A stretch of DNA of 64,000 nt from Diplodia intermedia (taxonomy: Eukaryota; Ascomycota; Dothideomycetes; Botryosphaeriales; Botryosphaeriaceae). The notes under the pieces were generated by a model that saw only the letters and a program-made list of their open reading frames with translations, ran no database searches and was not told the DNA's origin. Each line of letters opens with the position of its first letter. Position 1 is the stretch's first letter. This document shows positions 47,233-56,396 of the stretch, one piece after another. Location of the stretch: positions 147,946-211,945 of the forward strand of contig JAKEKT010000065.1 of NCBI GenBank assembly GCA_021495925.1, written 5' to 3'. Both the position numbers and the translations under genes were made by a program.

Positions 47233-48166
47233 GCCGCTGGTACAGACATCTCTTAACGAGAGCGGCCAGCGTCGGTTTTGACGATCATCGAGTCGATCAG
47301 CTATTCTTTTCTCCCCTTGTAAATACTGTATGCGCGTGTGCGCACAACACCTATTGTTAGGATGGCTAGGCGTTCTCTTTTTTCCTTTCTCCTCTTTTCG
47401 CAGGACACGTCCCCCTCCCTCCTCCTATCTGAAAGGGGGGGGGGGGGGCTTTTTTTTTTTTTCTCATCTGGCGCTCACCGGTCATCGCGGAGTTTCGTGC
47501 AGTAGTTTCCCCCCACTGTCCCTCACAGGATAATTTTGTTTTGCACCCGGCGTTATCGTGGAGTTGTACAACAAGTGTTGGTCGATCTCACCTCTCTTGT
47601 CTTTCCTGGATTGCTTCACCTATTGGCGTTCTTGCTTCCTGTCTTCATGGGAAGGAGGGGGAACGAAGAACCTCCTTTTTTTTGGGGGGGAGGGTAAACG
47701 GGAGAGAGGAGAAGAAAAATAAAAAGCCAGAGCAAACATAGAATTAGACTCTTTCCGCCCGGATCGCACGCGCCGTTGGATTCTGCTTGACTGGCGAAAT
47801 GGGGGTGGGGGGGCTGGGTGGGTCGTTATCGTTGTCGCACTGTTGTTCGTTAGACGGGTGGAAAGAGAGGAGGACTGACTGGGTGGGCACGTACGCTTGT
47901 ATGAAGTGGAGGCTGCCCGGTTACATTAGCAACCTTGGTTCGATTTGAATCGACGCGTGGAGCTTTGCATCTATCTCAGTGGATTGCTGAACGAGTCGAT
48001 GCGTTCGTGACTCCCCTCCAACCGCCAAAGACGTTGAAGTGAGTTAGTTGGTTGAAGCGCATGTCGGGACTGAGCAAATCCAGACCAAACCCGTCCAAAT
48101 ACATCTGGACATCGGGGTTCCTCCGCGCACGGAAGCATGGGCGTTGGTCGCTGCGTCGTCGGCGTG
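47233..48166. other. 3' flank of the DDHD gene
   Basis: T- and G-rich DNA including a long homopolymer junction at 47435-47462; probably 3' UTR then spacer. No gene. Confidence 0.5.
47435..47462. repeat. Homopolymer junction, G14-C-T13
   Basis: Fourteen G residues, one C, then thirteen T residues. Such runs are prone to length variation and sequencing error. Confidence 0.85.
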
Positions 48167-48168
48167 TA

Positions 48169-48402
48169 CAGCCCCCTCTCGCAGCCGATGGCTAGCGCGA
48201 AGAATAGCAGAACATGGCGTAACTATGCCTTAGCTCGTTCTTATAGAGAAAAAAAAAAACAATACGTAGGTAGATAAAGCTATCGTCAGGACGAGAATAT
48301 CGAATTGAAAATTCTATATACACGTCTGGAGGATGGCTTCAACTACCCATGACATGAGCAAAAAATAGATCCACGCTAGCCATCGGCTGCACGAAGGAGC
48401 TG
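48169..48402. mobile_element. MITE copy 2 (TA-flanked, 234 bp)
   Basis: Same family and orientation as copy 1: identical left terminus, near-identical right terminus, TA at 48167-48168 and 48403-48404. The core 48276-48308 is the reverse complement of the copy 1 core (29 of 33 bases by eye), followed by about 30 bp not present in copy 1. Non-coding. Confidence 0.9.
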
Positions 48403-48404
48403 TA

Positions 48405-49078
48405 AGTTCCGCAGCTGGTCTTTCTACCGAGTGAAATGCGGCTCTCTGTGCCGCACCTTGGCATTTTTTTTCCAGACGCCTCTTAATGGCGATGTTCATT
48501 TCTGCCCCTCCTCTCCTCCTTCGTTAGCTGTGTCTTTTCCTTCCTTTCTTTCTTTCTTTGCTTCCGAACCCGTACTCTGCACTCCTTATCACCCTGCGGA
48601 AGACCCGAGCTTGTCGTGAGAAGAAAGAGGAAGAGAGAAGATTGAAAGAAGACATCGTACACTTGAGTGGCCGGAAAGCAGACAGGAAGAGGTAGATGGA
48701 GGCTGTATCATCGTTGCAGCCAATAGCGTAGGTTACATGTCACATTAAACTATCCATTCCGTTCTTTCTCCGCCTCTCCTCCCGGCCTCCAATCGTTCGT
48801 GTTTTTAGTCCCAAGCCTCCAACTATGGCTTCAGGTTAGACGTCAAAATACCAAAAAAGAATTCCACCACGACAAACAGAGGGGGACCGAAATACGAGTT
48901 GAACCCCCCCAAAGAAGAAAAAATCCCAAGTGAAGGGGAAGGATGGGGGGGAGCGAGAACTGAGGCCACACTCTCCCCCCTCTCCAATCATTAAACATTC
49001 ACACAGAAAAGACGGGGGGAGGAAAAGCATATACAAGAATCTTCCCCTCGCAAGAGAGGAACCGCTTTCATTCCCAAC
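48405..49078. other. Intergenic region, MITE copy 2 to GPI-protein gene
   Basis: Low-complexity T/C-rich then A/G-rich DNA, including a short (TTTC)n run near 48540. The right end would be the 3' UTR of the minus-strand GPI-protein gene. Confidence 0.45.
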
Positions 49079-50050
49079 TCACAGAGCCCCCAAAACCAAC
49101 AATGCCGCCGCCGCCGCCGCGGCACCCAACACTCCACCACGACCACCGACACCAGCCCCCGCCGCCGCAGCAGCAGCGCCCGTCGCCGACGCCGACGCCT
49201 CACCAGACGCCGCGGCCCCCGTCTCCGAGGCCGCCGCCGACGACTCCTCCTCCGTCGTGGTCACGGCCGACATGAGCGTCACGACCGTCTCGTGGGCGGC
49301 AGCGACGGTGCTGGTGCTGGCGGGCAGCGTCGACGGCGGCACGACGCTGTCCGGGCGCGTCGTCACCCCGGCGACGGTGGTGCCGGGGACGGTGGAGGCG
49401 GGGCGGGTCTCGGCGGGGACGACGACGAGGCTGGCGGGGACGGTCGAGGTGGTGGTGGCGACGGCGGAGACGACGACGGTGGCGCCGAGCGCGGTCAGCG
49501 GGATGGCGGAGCCGACGCCGCTGGCCGTGTACTGCGGCGGGATGCTGAGCGTGGCCGTGTCGGGCTTGTCGGCGGCGGCGTCGGGGTCGTCGGGGGAGTA
49601 CAGGTTCTTGCCGCCCGTGTAGTTGCCCGTGATGAGGTTGGCGGTGCCGCCGGCGGCCGAGGAGAAGTCGCCGGTGAAGATGGTGCCGGAGCTGCCGTCC
49701 GGGAAGATGTAGTTGGTCGTGAACTTGTCGTAGCAGAAGGGGACCTCGTAGGTGGAGAGGACGAGGCAGGAGGTGCCGGTGGCGCAGCAGAAGGAGGGGG
49801 TGTCGCGGGGCTGGATGGCGATGTCGCGCTTGAAGTTGATGCCTTGTACCGAGTCGAGGAGGGAGAGGTAGAGACCAGACAGCTCGTGACCGAGGGCGGG
49901 CAGCTTGTCGGTCGACGCGCCGGAGGGGTTGCAGACTTGCAAGTTGGCACCGCAGGAGTCGTCCTTGTCGTCGCGGGCGACGAGGGGGCTGGCCAGAGCA
50001 AGGTGGGCCAGAGCAGCAGTGCAGCTGGCGACAAGAAAAACGGCCTTCAT
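49079..50050 (-). CDS. Secreted GPI-anchored Ser/Thr/Ala-rich protein of unknown function
   Basis: Single exon, 323 residues. Signal peptide MKAVFLVASCTAALAHLALA, then a Cys-containing N-terminal domain (~25-165). Motifs include SCGANLQVCNPSG, SFCCATGTSCLVLSTYEVPF, CYDKFTTNYIFPDGSSG and GTANLITGNYTGG, resembling a fungal extracellular family with no known biochemical function. The rest is a Thr/Val/Pro/Ala-rich stalk likely to be O-glycosylated. It ends in a small-residue stretch and Ala/Leu-rich tail (GGVLGAAAAAAALLVLGAL) typical of GPI attachment. The start is the ATG at the signal peptide; the frame is open further upstream but without coding character. Very high GC in the stalk. Function not assigned. 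Confidence 0.8.
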   Translation of the reverse strand: MKAVFLVASCTAALAHLALASPLVARDDKDDSCGANLQVCNPSGASTDKLPALGHELSGLYLSLLDSVQGINFKRDIAIQPRDTPSFCCATGTSCLVLSTYEVPFCYDKFTTNYIFPDGSSGTIFTGDFSSAAGGTANLITGNYTGGKNLYSPDDPDAAADKPDTATLSIPPQYTASGVGSAIPLTALGATVVVSAVATTTSTVPASLVVVPAETRPASTVPGTTVAGVTTRPDSVVPPSTLPASTSTVAAAHETVVTLMSAVTTTEEESSAAASETGAAASGEASASATGAAAAAAGAGVGGRGGVLGAAAAAAALLVLGAL

Positions 50051-51111
50051 GCTGGACACAACCAAGAGTTTGGAGAGAAAGTAACGAATGACGGGCGAGA
50101 TCCCGCTCCACGGAAGATCGGAACTGGGTCGACGCAGACGGCGAGACTGAGCAGGCGTGTTCCGGTCTGTAGCACGGCGAAAACGAGTAGTCGGGCAAGG
50201 CGCCAATCGGGATGCAGAAACGAGCGACGGTATGCAGGGACGGTGACACTGCAAAGGCCTGACGACGGCGGGGGATCCTGGCGCGAGGGTAGAGTCCGGA
50301 GAGGAAGAAAGGTGAAGGCTCAGCAGAGCGGAGGACAGCAGCGCGGCGGCATGGAAGCAGTCATTTCCTGAAGCTGGCCGTGGGCCGTGGCTGCCAACCA
50401 GATTAACAGCCTTGGGCGGGCCATTCAGCGCTGGGTTGCGGCACGGGAGAGCGGCAGGCGTGGAGGCCAACCCTGTCTGCGGCGCATGACGCGGAGCTGT
50501 AACTGGAAAGGATGATAATGGAGAGGCATAAGGCGATGGGAAAGTCCGGCCAGCAATGCGCGCCCGTGAGTGGCCGGCGCCTGCCAGGCACGGCCTACAA
50601 CCCCGGGCGGGCGTTTGCTAAGCGAAAGCTAGTAGATTGAAGGCATTCGACCTATACGGTCTCGGCGCGTGAGCAGGCGCTCATCTAAACAACGAAGCCT
50701 CGGGGGGAGCGTGGAAGAGACGGTGAGAGGCGGCGATGGTGATGTTAAGCTTAAGTTGAGCAGGCAGCGCACACAGGCCAGCCGCCTTCCTCGCCGTCGC
50801 GCGGCGGGTGCAACCGGCCTTCTCTGTTTCAACCGTGCCTACCTGACTGCCGGAACCAGCTCCTCGCGCTTGCGTTTCGCATCCTGGCGCTTTAAGCTTG
50901 GCCTCCACACGCGTGACCAGCACCGCGGTCGCCTGAGCCTTAGGTGCAAGATTCTTCGTAAGATATCGAACTCGTGATTCTGGTCATTATTCGTTTCCGA
51001 CTAGCCCTTTAACCGTGGGCCCCTGCGCAAGTCTTGTCATAAGCACATTGGGCCGCTGCTTACCTCAACAAGGGAAGTGAAAACACGATCAGTGTTCTCC
51101 GCATCTCTCAC
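50051..51111. promoter_or_regulatory. Region between the GPI-protein gene and tRNA-Leu(CAA)
   Basis: 1.06 kb of GC-rich sequence holding the promoter of the minus-strand GPI-protein gene. Open frames on both strands are compositional shadows. No other feature recognised. Confidence 0.4.
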
Positions 51112-51223
51112 GGCAACGTGGCCGAGTGGTTATGGCGGTAGACTCAAGATAAGCTCTTGGCTGTCCAAAGCAGTCTGCATTCTACTGGAGCAATCCGCAT
51201 GGGTTCGAGTCCCATCGTTGTCA
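51112..51223 (+). tRNA. tRNA-Leu (anticodon CAA), with intron
   Basis: Type II tRNA. Acceptor stem GGCAACG with CGTTGTC (one G-U) and discriminator A at 51223. D arm GCC...GGC; anticodon stem GTAGA/TCTAC fully paired; loop CTCAAG-T with anticodon CAA at 51145-51147. A 31-nt intron at 51149-51179 follows position 37. The variable arm TGGA-GCAA-TCC and T arm ATGGG TTCGAGT CCCAT complete it. Mature length before CCA is 81 nt. Introns are usual in fungal tRNA-Leu(CAA). Confidence 0.93.
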
Positions 51224-51228
51224 ACATC

Positions 51229-51233
51229 TTTTT
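51229..51233 (+). terminator. Pol III T-run after tRNA-Leu(CAA)
   Basis: Five T residues shortly after the tRNA 3' end, followed by further T-rich sequence. Confidence 0.65.
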
Positions 51234-51883
51234 GTTTTGTCTTTTGCCTGTCGTATCGTGTCATGGCAGCTGTTTTCCGCCAGTGCTGCGTCCCAGCCAG
51301 TCACCTTGTCCGCCCACGTGTCACAGCGCCGCATGCTCTTGTAGCACTGCATCAATTCAAGGACTCGCATTCAAACCACGAAAAGAGCTCATGCATCGCC
51401 CAGCAGCCACCGACCAAAGTTACAAACTTGATTGCTCACCGCCTTCAAGGACATGCCAAACTTTTGTTCCCCGAGCCCGCCACCATGAACGCCGTGAAAT
51501 GCCGGAACAGCCGTTTGGCTTTCTTTTTCTTTTGGGACTAAAGGAAACAACAACCATTGGAGAAATTCAACCCTTTACCGGGCCTGCTGCAGCGCTCAGG
51601 ATCAGATGCTGAAACTCCCGTCGAGCTGTGGCACGAACGGTCCTTGTGGGGATCCGATGCGGCCAATTCCAGCATCGAGATGTACACAGAATGCGCTAGC
51701 TGTCATCATGTCTGCAGACATGATATGTTGATGATGCCAATGCGTGTCAAGGGTGCAACTGCCGGACAGCCACCAGACTGATGCAGTAAACCCTCACAGC
51801 GCGCCGAGGTGCACGGCCCTCGGGCGTCTTCCAATCCCCTCTAAAGCACTGTACAACATCCATGATACATACCATGTCTCAAT
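51234..51883. other. Intergenic region, tRNA-Leu(CAA) to NAF1
   Basis: 650 bp. The right part would be the NAF1 3' UTR (minus strand). No gene or repeat seen. Confidence 0.5.
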
Positions 51884-53854
51884 CTACTGCGGTCCAGCAC
51901 CGTTGTTCTGGTTACCAAGGTTTCTTAGAATCTCTTGAATGGCAGCGGCACTGTTAGCTGAACTCTGCTGGCCCTGGTTCTGGTTCTGGTTCTGGTTATA
52001 ACCCTGAACTTGGCCGCTAGGGTTTGTCTGAGCTGCAGCCATCGCTTGGACCATACGCCAGGCATCCGCAGCTTGCTGAGAATTCCATTGAGAAGCATAC
52101 GCAGGTTGCTGGGGAGGTTGGTACGGAGCCTGTGTGCCATAAGGCTGCTGTTGTTGTCCTTGGAAGAAGGCCGGATTCACAAAGGCTCCAGCGGGGAAGT
52201 TGGATGATGCTTGCGAGGTGTTCTGGCCGAAGGCAGGGGGCGTGGGGGTGCTCTGAGGCCATGCATACGCTTGAGGACTGTTGAACTGGAAAGGCGAAGG
52301 GGACGCGTTCACCTGGGGCGGCGGAGGCGGGACAAAAGCGAATGCCTGTTGAGACGGCGCTTGCGTCTGAGGCGGGTTCTGTGGAATCTGCTGGTGACCA
52401 GCCGGGTTTCGAGATGCGCCTCCCCCACGACCACCACTTCCTCCACGACCGCCGCGCTCACCCCGTCCACCACGCTTTCCGCGTCCACGGTGGGGTTTGT
52501 ATGAACCAGGCTGTCCCTCCACTGGCGCGCCACCTTGGTCCATCATTTGATGGTGCAGGTTGTCCGGCCTCTTCATAGGAGTGTACATGTCCGTTCCGTC
52601 GTCATCGTAACTCAAAGCGCCCGTGTATGCCTGCTGGTGAACGGCCTTAGCACCACCACGGGGCCCGTGTTTCTCCTCGTGTGCTGCGCGCTTCTTCTGC
52701 TTCTGCTGGCGCTTGTACTCGGCCTCGGCTTCGTCATCGGAGAACTCAATCTCGTTGTCACCGACCTCCTCGTCGAACTGGTTGGATGCGTCTGTGCCCT
52801 TCAGGTTCTTCAAAGGCTGCGTGAAGACGTAGGTGGAGTGGCTGTCGACGTAGTAAAGGGTCAGGCCCTTCACGAGGCCAGCCTCACTGATTTCCTCGCC
52901 GCTGTTGAAGGCCACAGTGTAGAGCGGCTCCTGTACTCGGCCAAGGGTGTCGGCTACAGCGCCGATGACGGACCGGTCATCTTTGCACAGCACCGACCCG
53001 CCCTCGAGGACCTGGTATTCGCCCGTTGTGTTCGCCTTGATGAGGATCATGTTGTCGACTATACTCTCGACGTTCCCGAGCTCGGTGATCTTCATCTCTG
53101 GCGTCACAGTCACATTCGGCTTCTCGATCTTCTCTTCGACGACCTCGTTCGCGGTGCGAAGCTGCGCAGCCGGGCCCTTTCCACCGTCATCGTCGCCATA
53201 TTCTTCCTGCATCAGTATGCGGGCGGCCTCGGCAGCGTCAAGCATTGGGTACTCTTCATCGTCGCTGTCCTCCTCGGAGGAAGTATCACTAGAGGTGTCG
53301 GAGTCGTCAGACGACTCAGCATCCGACGAGTCAAACTGCCACTCAGCACTCGGGTTGCTCTTGTTCGCCTCAGCGGCCTGCAAGAATTCAGGATCCACCT
53401 TGGGCTTCCGCTCGATCATGCCGTCGTCGCCGTTCGCCATGGTAGCATCGCCGTTCGCGGCAGCGGCGCTCGCCGAAGGACCGGCGTTTTCAGCCATTGA
53501 GGTGTCACCATCTTGATTCTCCTTCTTCACAGCCGTGTCCTCCTGCGCTTCGACGTTTGGCGGCTTGTCATGGGATTGATCGGGGGTTTCTACGAGGCGC
53601 GATTCTTCCCGAACGGGAGCGGCGGCTTGCAGGGAGCTTTCCTCGAGCTGTTGGCCTAGGTTTTGGACATTGGAGGTGTGATCGGCCGGGGGAATGGTGG
53701 TGTCGACAGTGGGTTTCTCGTCTGCAGGCGGCGCGTCGCTGGATGGAGGCGCCTGTGCATGGGCGTCGGGCGTGGTCGAGGGCGAGCGAGCGGTGGGCTG
53801 CTGCTGGTCGGAGCTCAGGAGGCCGAGGCCAGGAATAGCGCCCTGGAAAGACAT
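51884..53854 (-). CDS. NAF1: NAF1, H/ACA snoRNP assembly factor
   Basis: Single exon, 656 residues. The acidic central region (DSSDAESSDDSDTSSD) precedes the Gar1-like core domain (about 245-360), with ITELGNVESIVDNMILIKA, EGGSVLCKDDRSVIGAVADT, VQEPLYTVAFNS and GLTLYYVDSHSTYVF. Naf1 binds Cbf5 (dyskerin) and loads it on nascent H/ACA RNAs before being replaced by Gar1. It is mainly nuclear. The N-terminus is Gln/Pro/Ser-rich. The C-terminus has an RGG-like patch (GGRGERGGRGGSGGRGG), then Pro/Gln-rich sequence with a QN repeat encoded by a hexanucleotide run near 51974-51997. The start is MSFQGAIPG; the frame stays open ~17 codons upstream without an ATG. Shares a short promoter with ALG9. Confidence 0.9.
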   Translation of the reverse strand: MSFQGAIPGLGLLSSDQQQPTARSPSTTPDAHAQAPPSSDAPPADEKPTVDTTIPPADHTSNVQNLGQQLEESSLQAAAPVREESRLVETPDQSHDKPPNVEAQEDTAVKKENQDGDTSMAENAGPSASAAAANGDATMANGDDGMIERKPKVDPEFLQAAEANKSNPSAEWQFDSSDAESSDDSDTSSDTSSEEDSDDEEYPMLDAAEAARILMQEEYGDDDGGKGPAAQLRTANEVVEEKIEKPNVTVTPEMKITELGNVESIVDNMILIKANTTGEYQVLEGGSVLCKDDRSVIGAVADTLGRVQEPLYTVAFNSGEEISEAGLVKGLTLYYVDSHSTYVFTQPLKNLKGTDASNQFDEEVGDNEIEFSDDEAEAEYKRQQKQKKRAAHEEKHGPRGGAKAVHQQAYTGALSYDDDGTDMYTPMKRPDNLHHQMMDQGGAPVEGQPGSYKPHRGRGKRGGRGERGGRGGSGGRGGGASRNPAGHQQIPQNPPQTQAPSQQAFAFVPPPPPQVNASPSPFQFNSPQAYAWPQSTPTPPAFGQNTSQASSNFPAGAFVNPAFFQGQQQQPYGTQAPYQPPQQPAYASQWNSQQAADAWRMVQAMAAAQTNPSGQVQGYNQNQNQNQGQQSSANSAAAIQEILRNLGNQNNGAGPQ

Positions 53855-54040
53855 GGTTTTGCGGCGAAGATGGGGTGGAAAAGAAGCTGCGGGCGGCAGG
53901 CGCAAAGAAGAGCGTCTGGAAATTTTGCGCGCGGGCGCATGGGCGATCCGAGCTGGGCAGGGCTATGACGACGGGGCGGCGCAGGGCTCCGGCGCGCATT
54001 TGTTGGGCCATCTTCAGACTGCGACAACTCCACCGCAACA
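53855..54040. promoter_or_regulatory. 186-bp divergent promoter, NAF1 / ALG9
   Basis: The only sequence between the two start codons. It is short enough that both 5' UTRs and the core promoters must overlap or abut. No TATA box is evident. Confidence 0.6.
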
Positions 54041-55951
54041 ATGCCGCCACCAGCTCCGCCCAAGGGCAAGAAGTGCGCTTCGATCCAATTGCCCGACTCG
54101 AGCTCGCCGCTGACTCCATGCGCAGGCCCGCGCCCGACTTCAACCCCGTCATCGCCTTCTACCTCTTCTGCGGCACCCACATCCTCTCCGCCCTCTACGC
54201 CCCCGTCCAAGACTGCGACGAGGTCTTCAACTTCTACGAGCCCAGCCACTACCTGGACCACAAGCACGGCCTGCAGACGTGGGAATACTCGCCCGAATAT
54301 GCCATCCGGAGCTGGGCCTATGCCGGCATCCATGCCGGCATTGCGTCCGTCGCCAGAGCGCTCCCCGGCAGCACCAAGACCACCCAGTTCTACTTTGTCC
54401 GCCTGGTCCTGGGCTTCTTCTGCGCCTGCTGCGAGACGCGCTTGTTCTCGACCATTGCAAGGACCCTGAATCCCCGCATTGCTGTCTTCTTCCTCATTGC
54501 CATGGTCTTCAGCCCCGGCATGTTCCATGCCTCCACCGCCTACCTCCCCTCGAGCTTTGCCATGTACACAAACATGCTGGCTGCGTCCGCCTTCATGGAC
54601 TGGAAGGGCGGCCTCAGGACGGCGGCAGGCATCTTTTGGTTTGCCGTGGGCGGCATTCTCGGCTGGCCCTTCGCCTCCGTTCTGGTTCTGCCGTTCATTG
54701 CCGAGGAGCTCTTCCTTGCCGTGCAGACAGGCTCCATCTATGACACTGCCAGAAGATTCTTCGACGGAGCCGTGAGATCTGTCTGCGTCCTGGTCCGTGG
54801 TGCCGTCCGTAATCAATCCTGCAACACTAGCTCACGCTTTGCCAGGTCGTGTCCGAATCAATCAACTCGTTCTTCTACAGAAAGTTCGTGTGCGTGCCGC
54901 TGAATATAGTCCTGTACAATGTCTTCAGCGGGCCAGGCAGGGGGCCCGATATCTACGGAACCGAGCCCTGGCACTTCTACGTCCGGAACCTCATCCTGAA
55001 CTTCAATGTTTGGTTTGTTCTGGCAGTTGCTGCACTGCCGTTGCAAGCCATGAGCCAGCTCTTCCGCAAGCAACCTTCGACCAAGTCAAGTGTTCTAAGA
55101 GGCATCATTTTCGTCTCGCCCTTCTACCTTTGGCTGACCATCTTCACTCTCCAGCCCCACAAGGAGGAACGTTTCATGTATCCCGTCTATCCTTTCCTGG
55201 CGCTGAACTCTGCCATATCCTTGCATGTTCTGCTTGCGTACTTTGGATCGTCGGACCCCCAGCAGCTGGTTGGCAAGATCCCCGCCAAGTTGAAGCTGGG
55301 CGTCGCCGTTGTCCTCGTCCTGGGCGCAATCGATGTTGGCGTCTGGCGCGCAATTGGTCTGAGTACTGCGTATTCGGCACCGCTGCAGGTCTATGAGCCT
55401 CTGCACCAAGCGGGGGGATCCAAGCCGGGAGACACGGTTTGTCTTGGGAAAGAGTGGTACAGGTTTCCGTCTTCCTATTTCCTGCCCAAAGGTGTCAAGG
55501 CGAAGTTCGTCAAGAGCGCTTTCACTGGCCTTCTTCCTGGCGAGTTCAGCGAGGCAAACGTCGGCTTCGGATTGTACCCAGGCGCATGGCTGATCCCGTC
55601 TGGCATGAACGACGAGAACAAAGAGGACCCAGGGAAATACGTGAGCAGACATTTTTGATTTGCCCGTTGTTCCAGCTAACAGTGAATCAGACCAATATCG
55701 ATCACTGCACGTTCATGGTCGACTCGTCGCTACCAAGCTCGACGCCATCTGAGCTGGAGCCGGACTATATTGGAGACACGGCGACTTGGGAAGCAGTGAA
55801 ATGCGAAAGATTCCTTGATACAGCGGCGACGAGCACAATCGGCAGGCTTGGGTGGGTGCCAGACCTCCCATTCGTTCCAGAACGCCACCGCAGAAGGTGG
55901 GGAAGATACTGCTTGCTCCGCCGCAAATCATCATCAGGCGGCTCGGCGTAG
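54041..55951 (+). CDS. ALG9: ALG9, ER alpha-1,2-mannosyltransferase
   Basis: Four exons: 54041-54072, 54126-54792, 54846-55640 and 55691-55951; 584 residues. It adds alpha-1,2-mannoses to the lipid-linked oligosaccharide on the ER lumenal face, using dolichol-P-mannose. The GT22 signature is clear: QDCDEVFNFYEPSHYL and GLQTWEYSPEYAIRSW after TM1, and the family motif HKEERFMYPVYP. About eight or more hydrophobic segments follow. The 32-nt first exon (MPPPAPPKGKK) is joined by a 53 bp intron with a good branch sequence to PAPDFNPVIAFYLF. The donor of intron 2 is chosen at 54793 on family resemblance; 54781 is also in frame and would remove four residues. Divergent from NAF1. Confidence 0.88.
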
Positions 55952-56396
55952 AGGCTCGCTGAACTCAGGCTATTCACGGGCGCGGGCCGGTGTATAATCT
56001 TTGCCAAAGCCGGCGTGCTAGGACGGTACAGGGCCGGCAAAGAGCGGTTTCCTTCAAGTTGGGGTTCCTAAGACATGGCCAATCCCTGTGCACGTCACTG
56101 GCGGGGGCCAACTTTACCACATCGGGCAAACGAACCCCGACTCCAGGATAGAGATAAACCCAACCCCACAGCGGGTTATCGCTGCGGCCAAGGGAACATT
56201 TTCTATTATCGTGCGAGACATCACTGTGCAGTCTTAGTAGAGACGGCCACTGGCCCTGCAACACTCCAGCCATATATTGTCAGCTAAATAGCCCGCTGAT
56301 TTGCAGAGGTCCAATTCCAAGTCTTCCTGATCTTTCTCGCCCTCCACCCATCCAACCCGTGTTGCCAAGCACGTGTTTCCGTGTCACAGTCGTGCG
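55952..56396. promoter_or_regulatory. Intergenic region, ALG9 to the DUF3445 gene
   Basis: 445 bp between tandem plus-strand genes; 3' UTR then promoter. No specific element seen. Confidence 0.4.

Noticed and set aside
49292..50371. 359-codon plus-strand open frame opposite the GPI protein
   Set aside because: Gly/Asp/Ala-rich complement of the GC-rich stalk; no domain. The minus-strand frame has a signal peptide and GPI signal.
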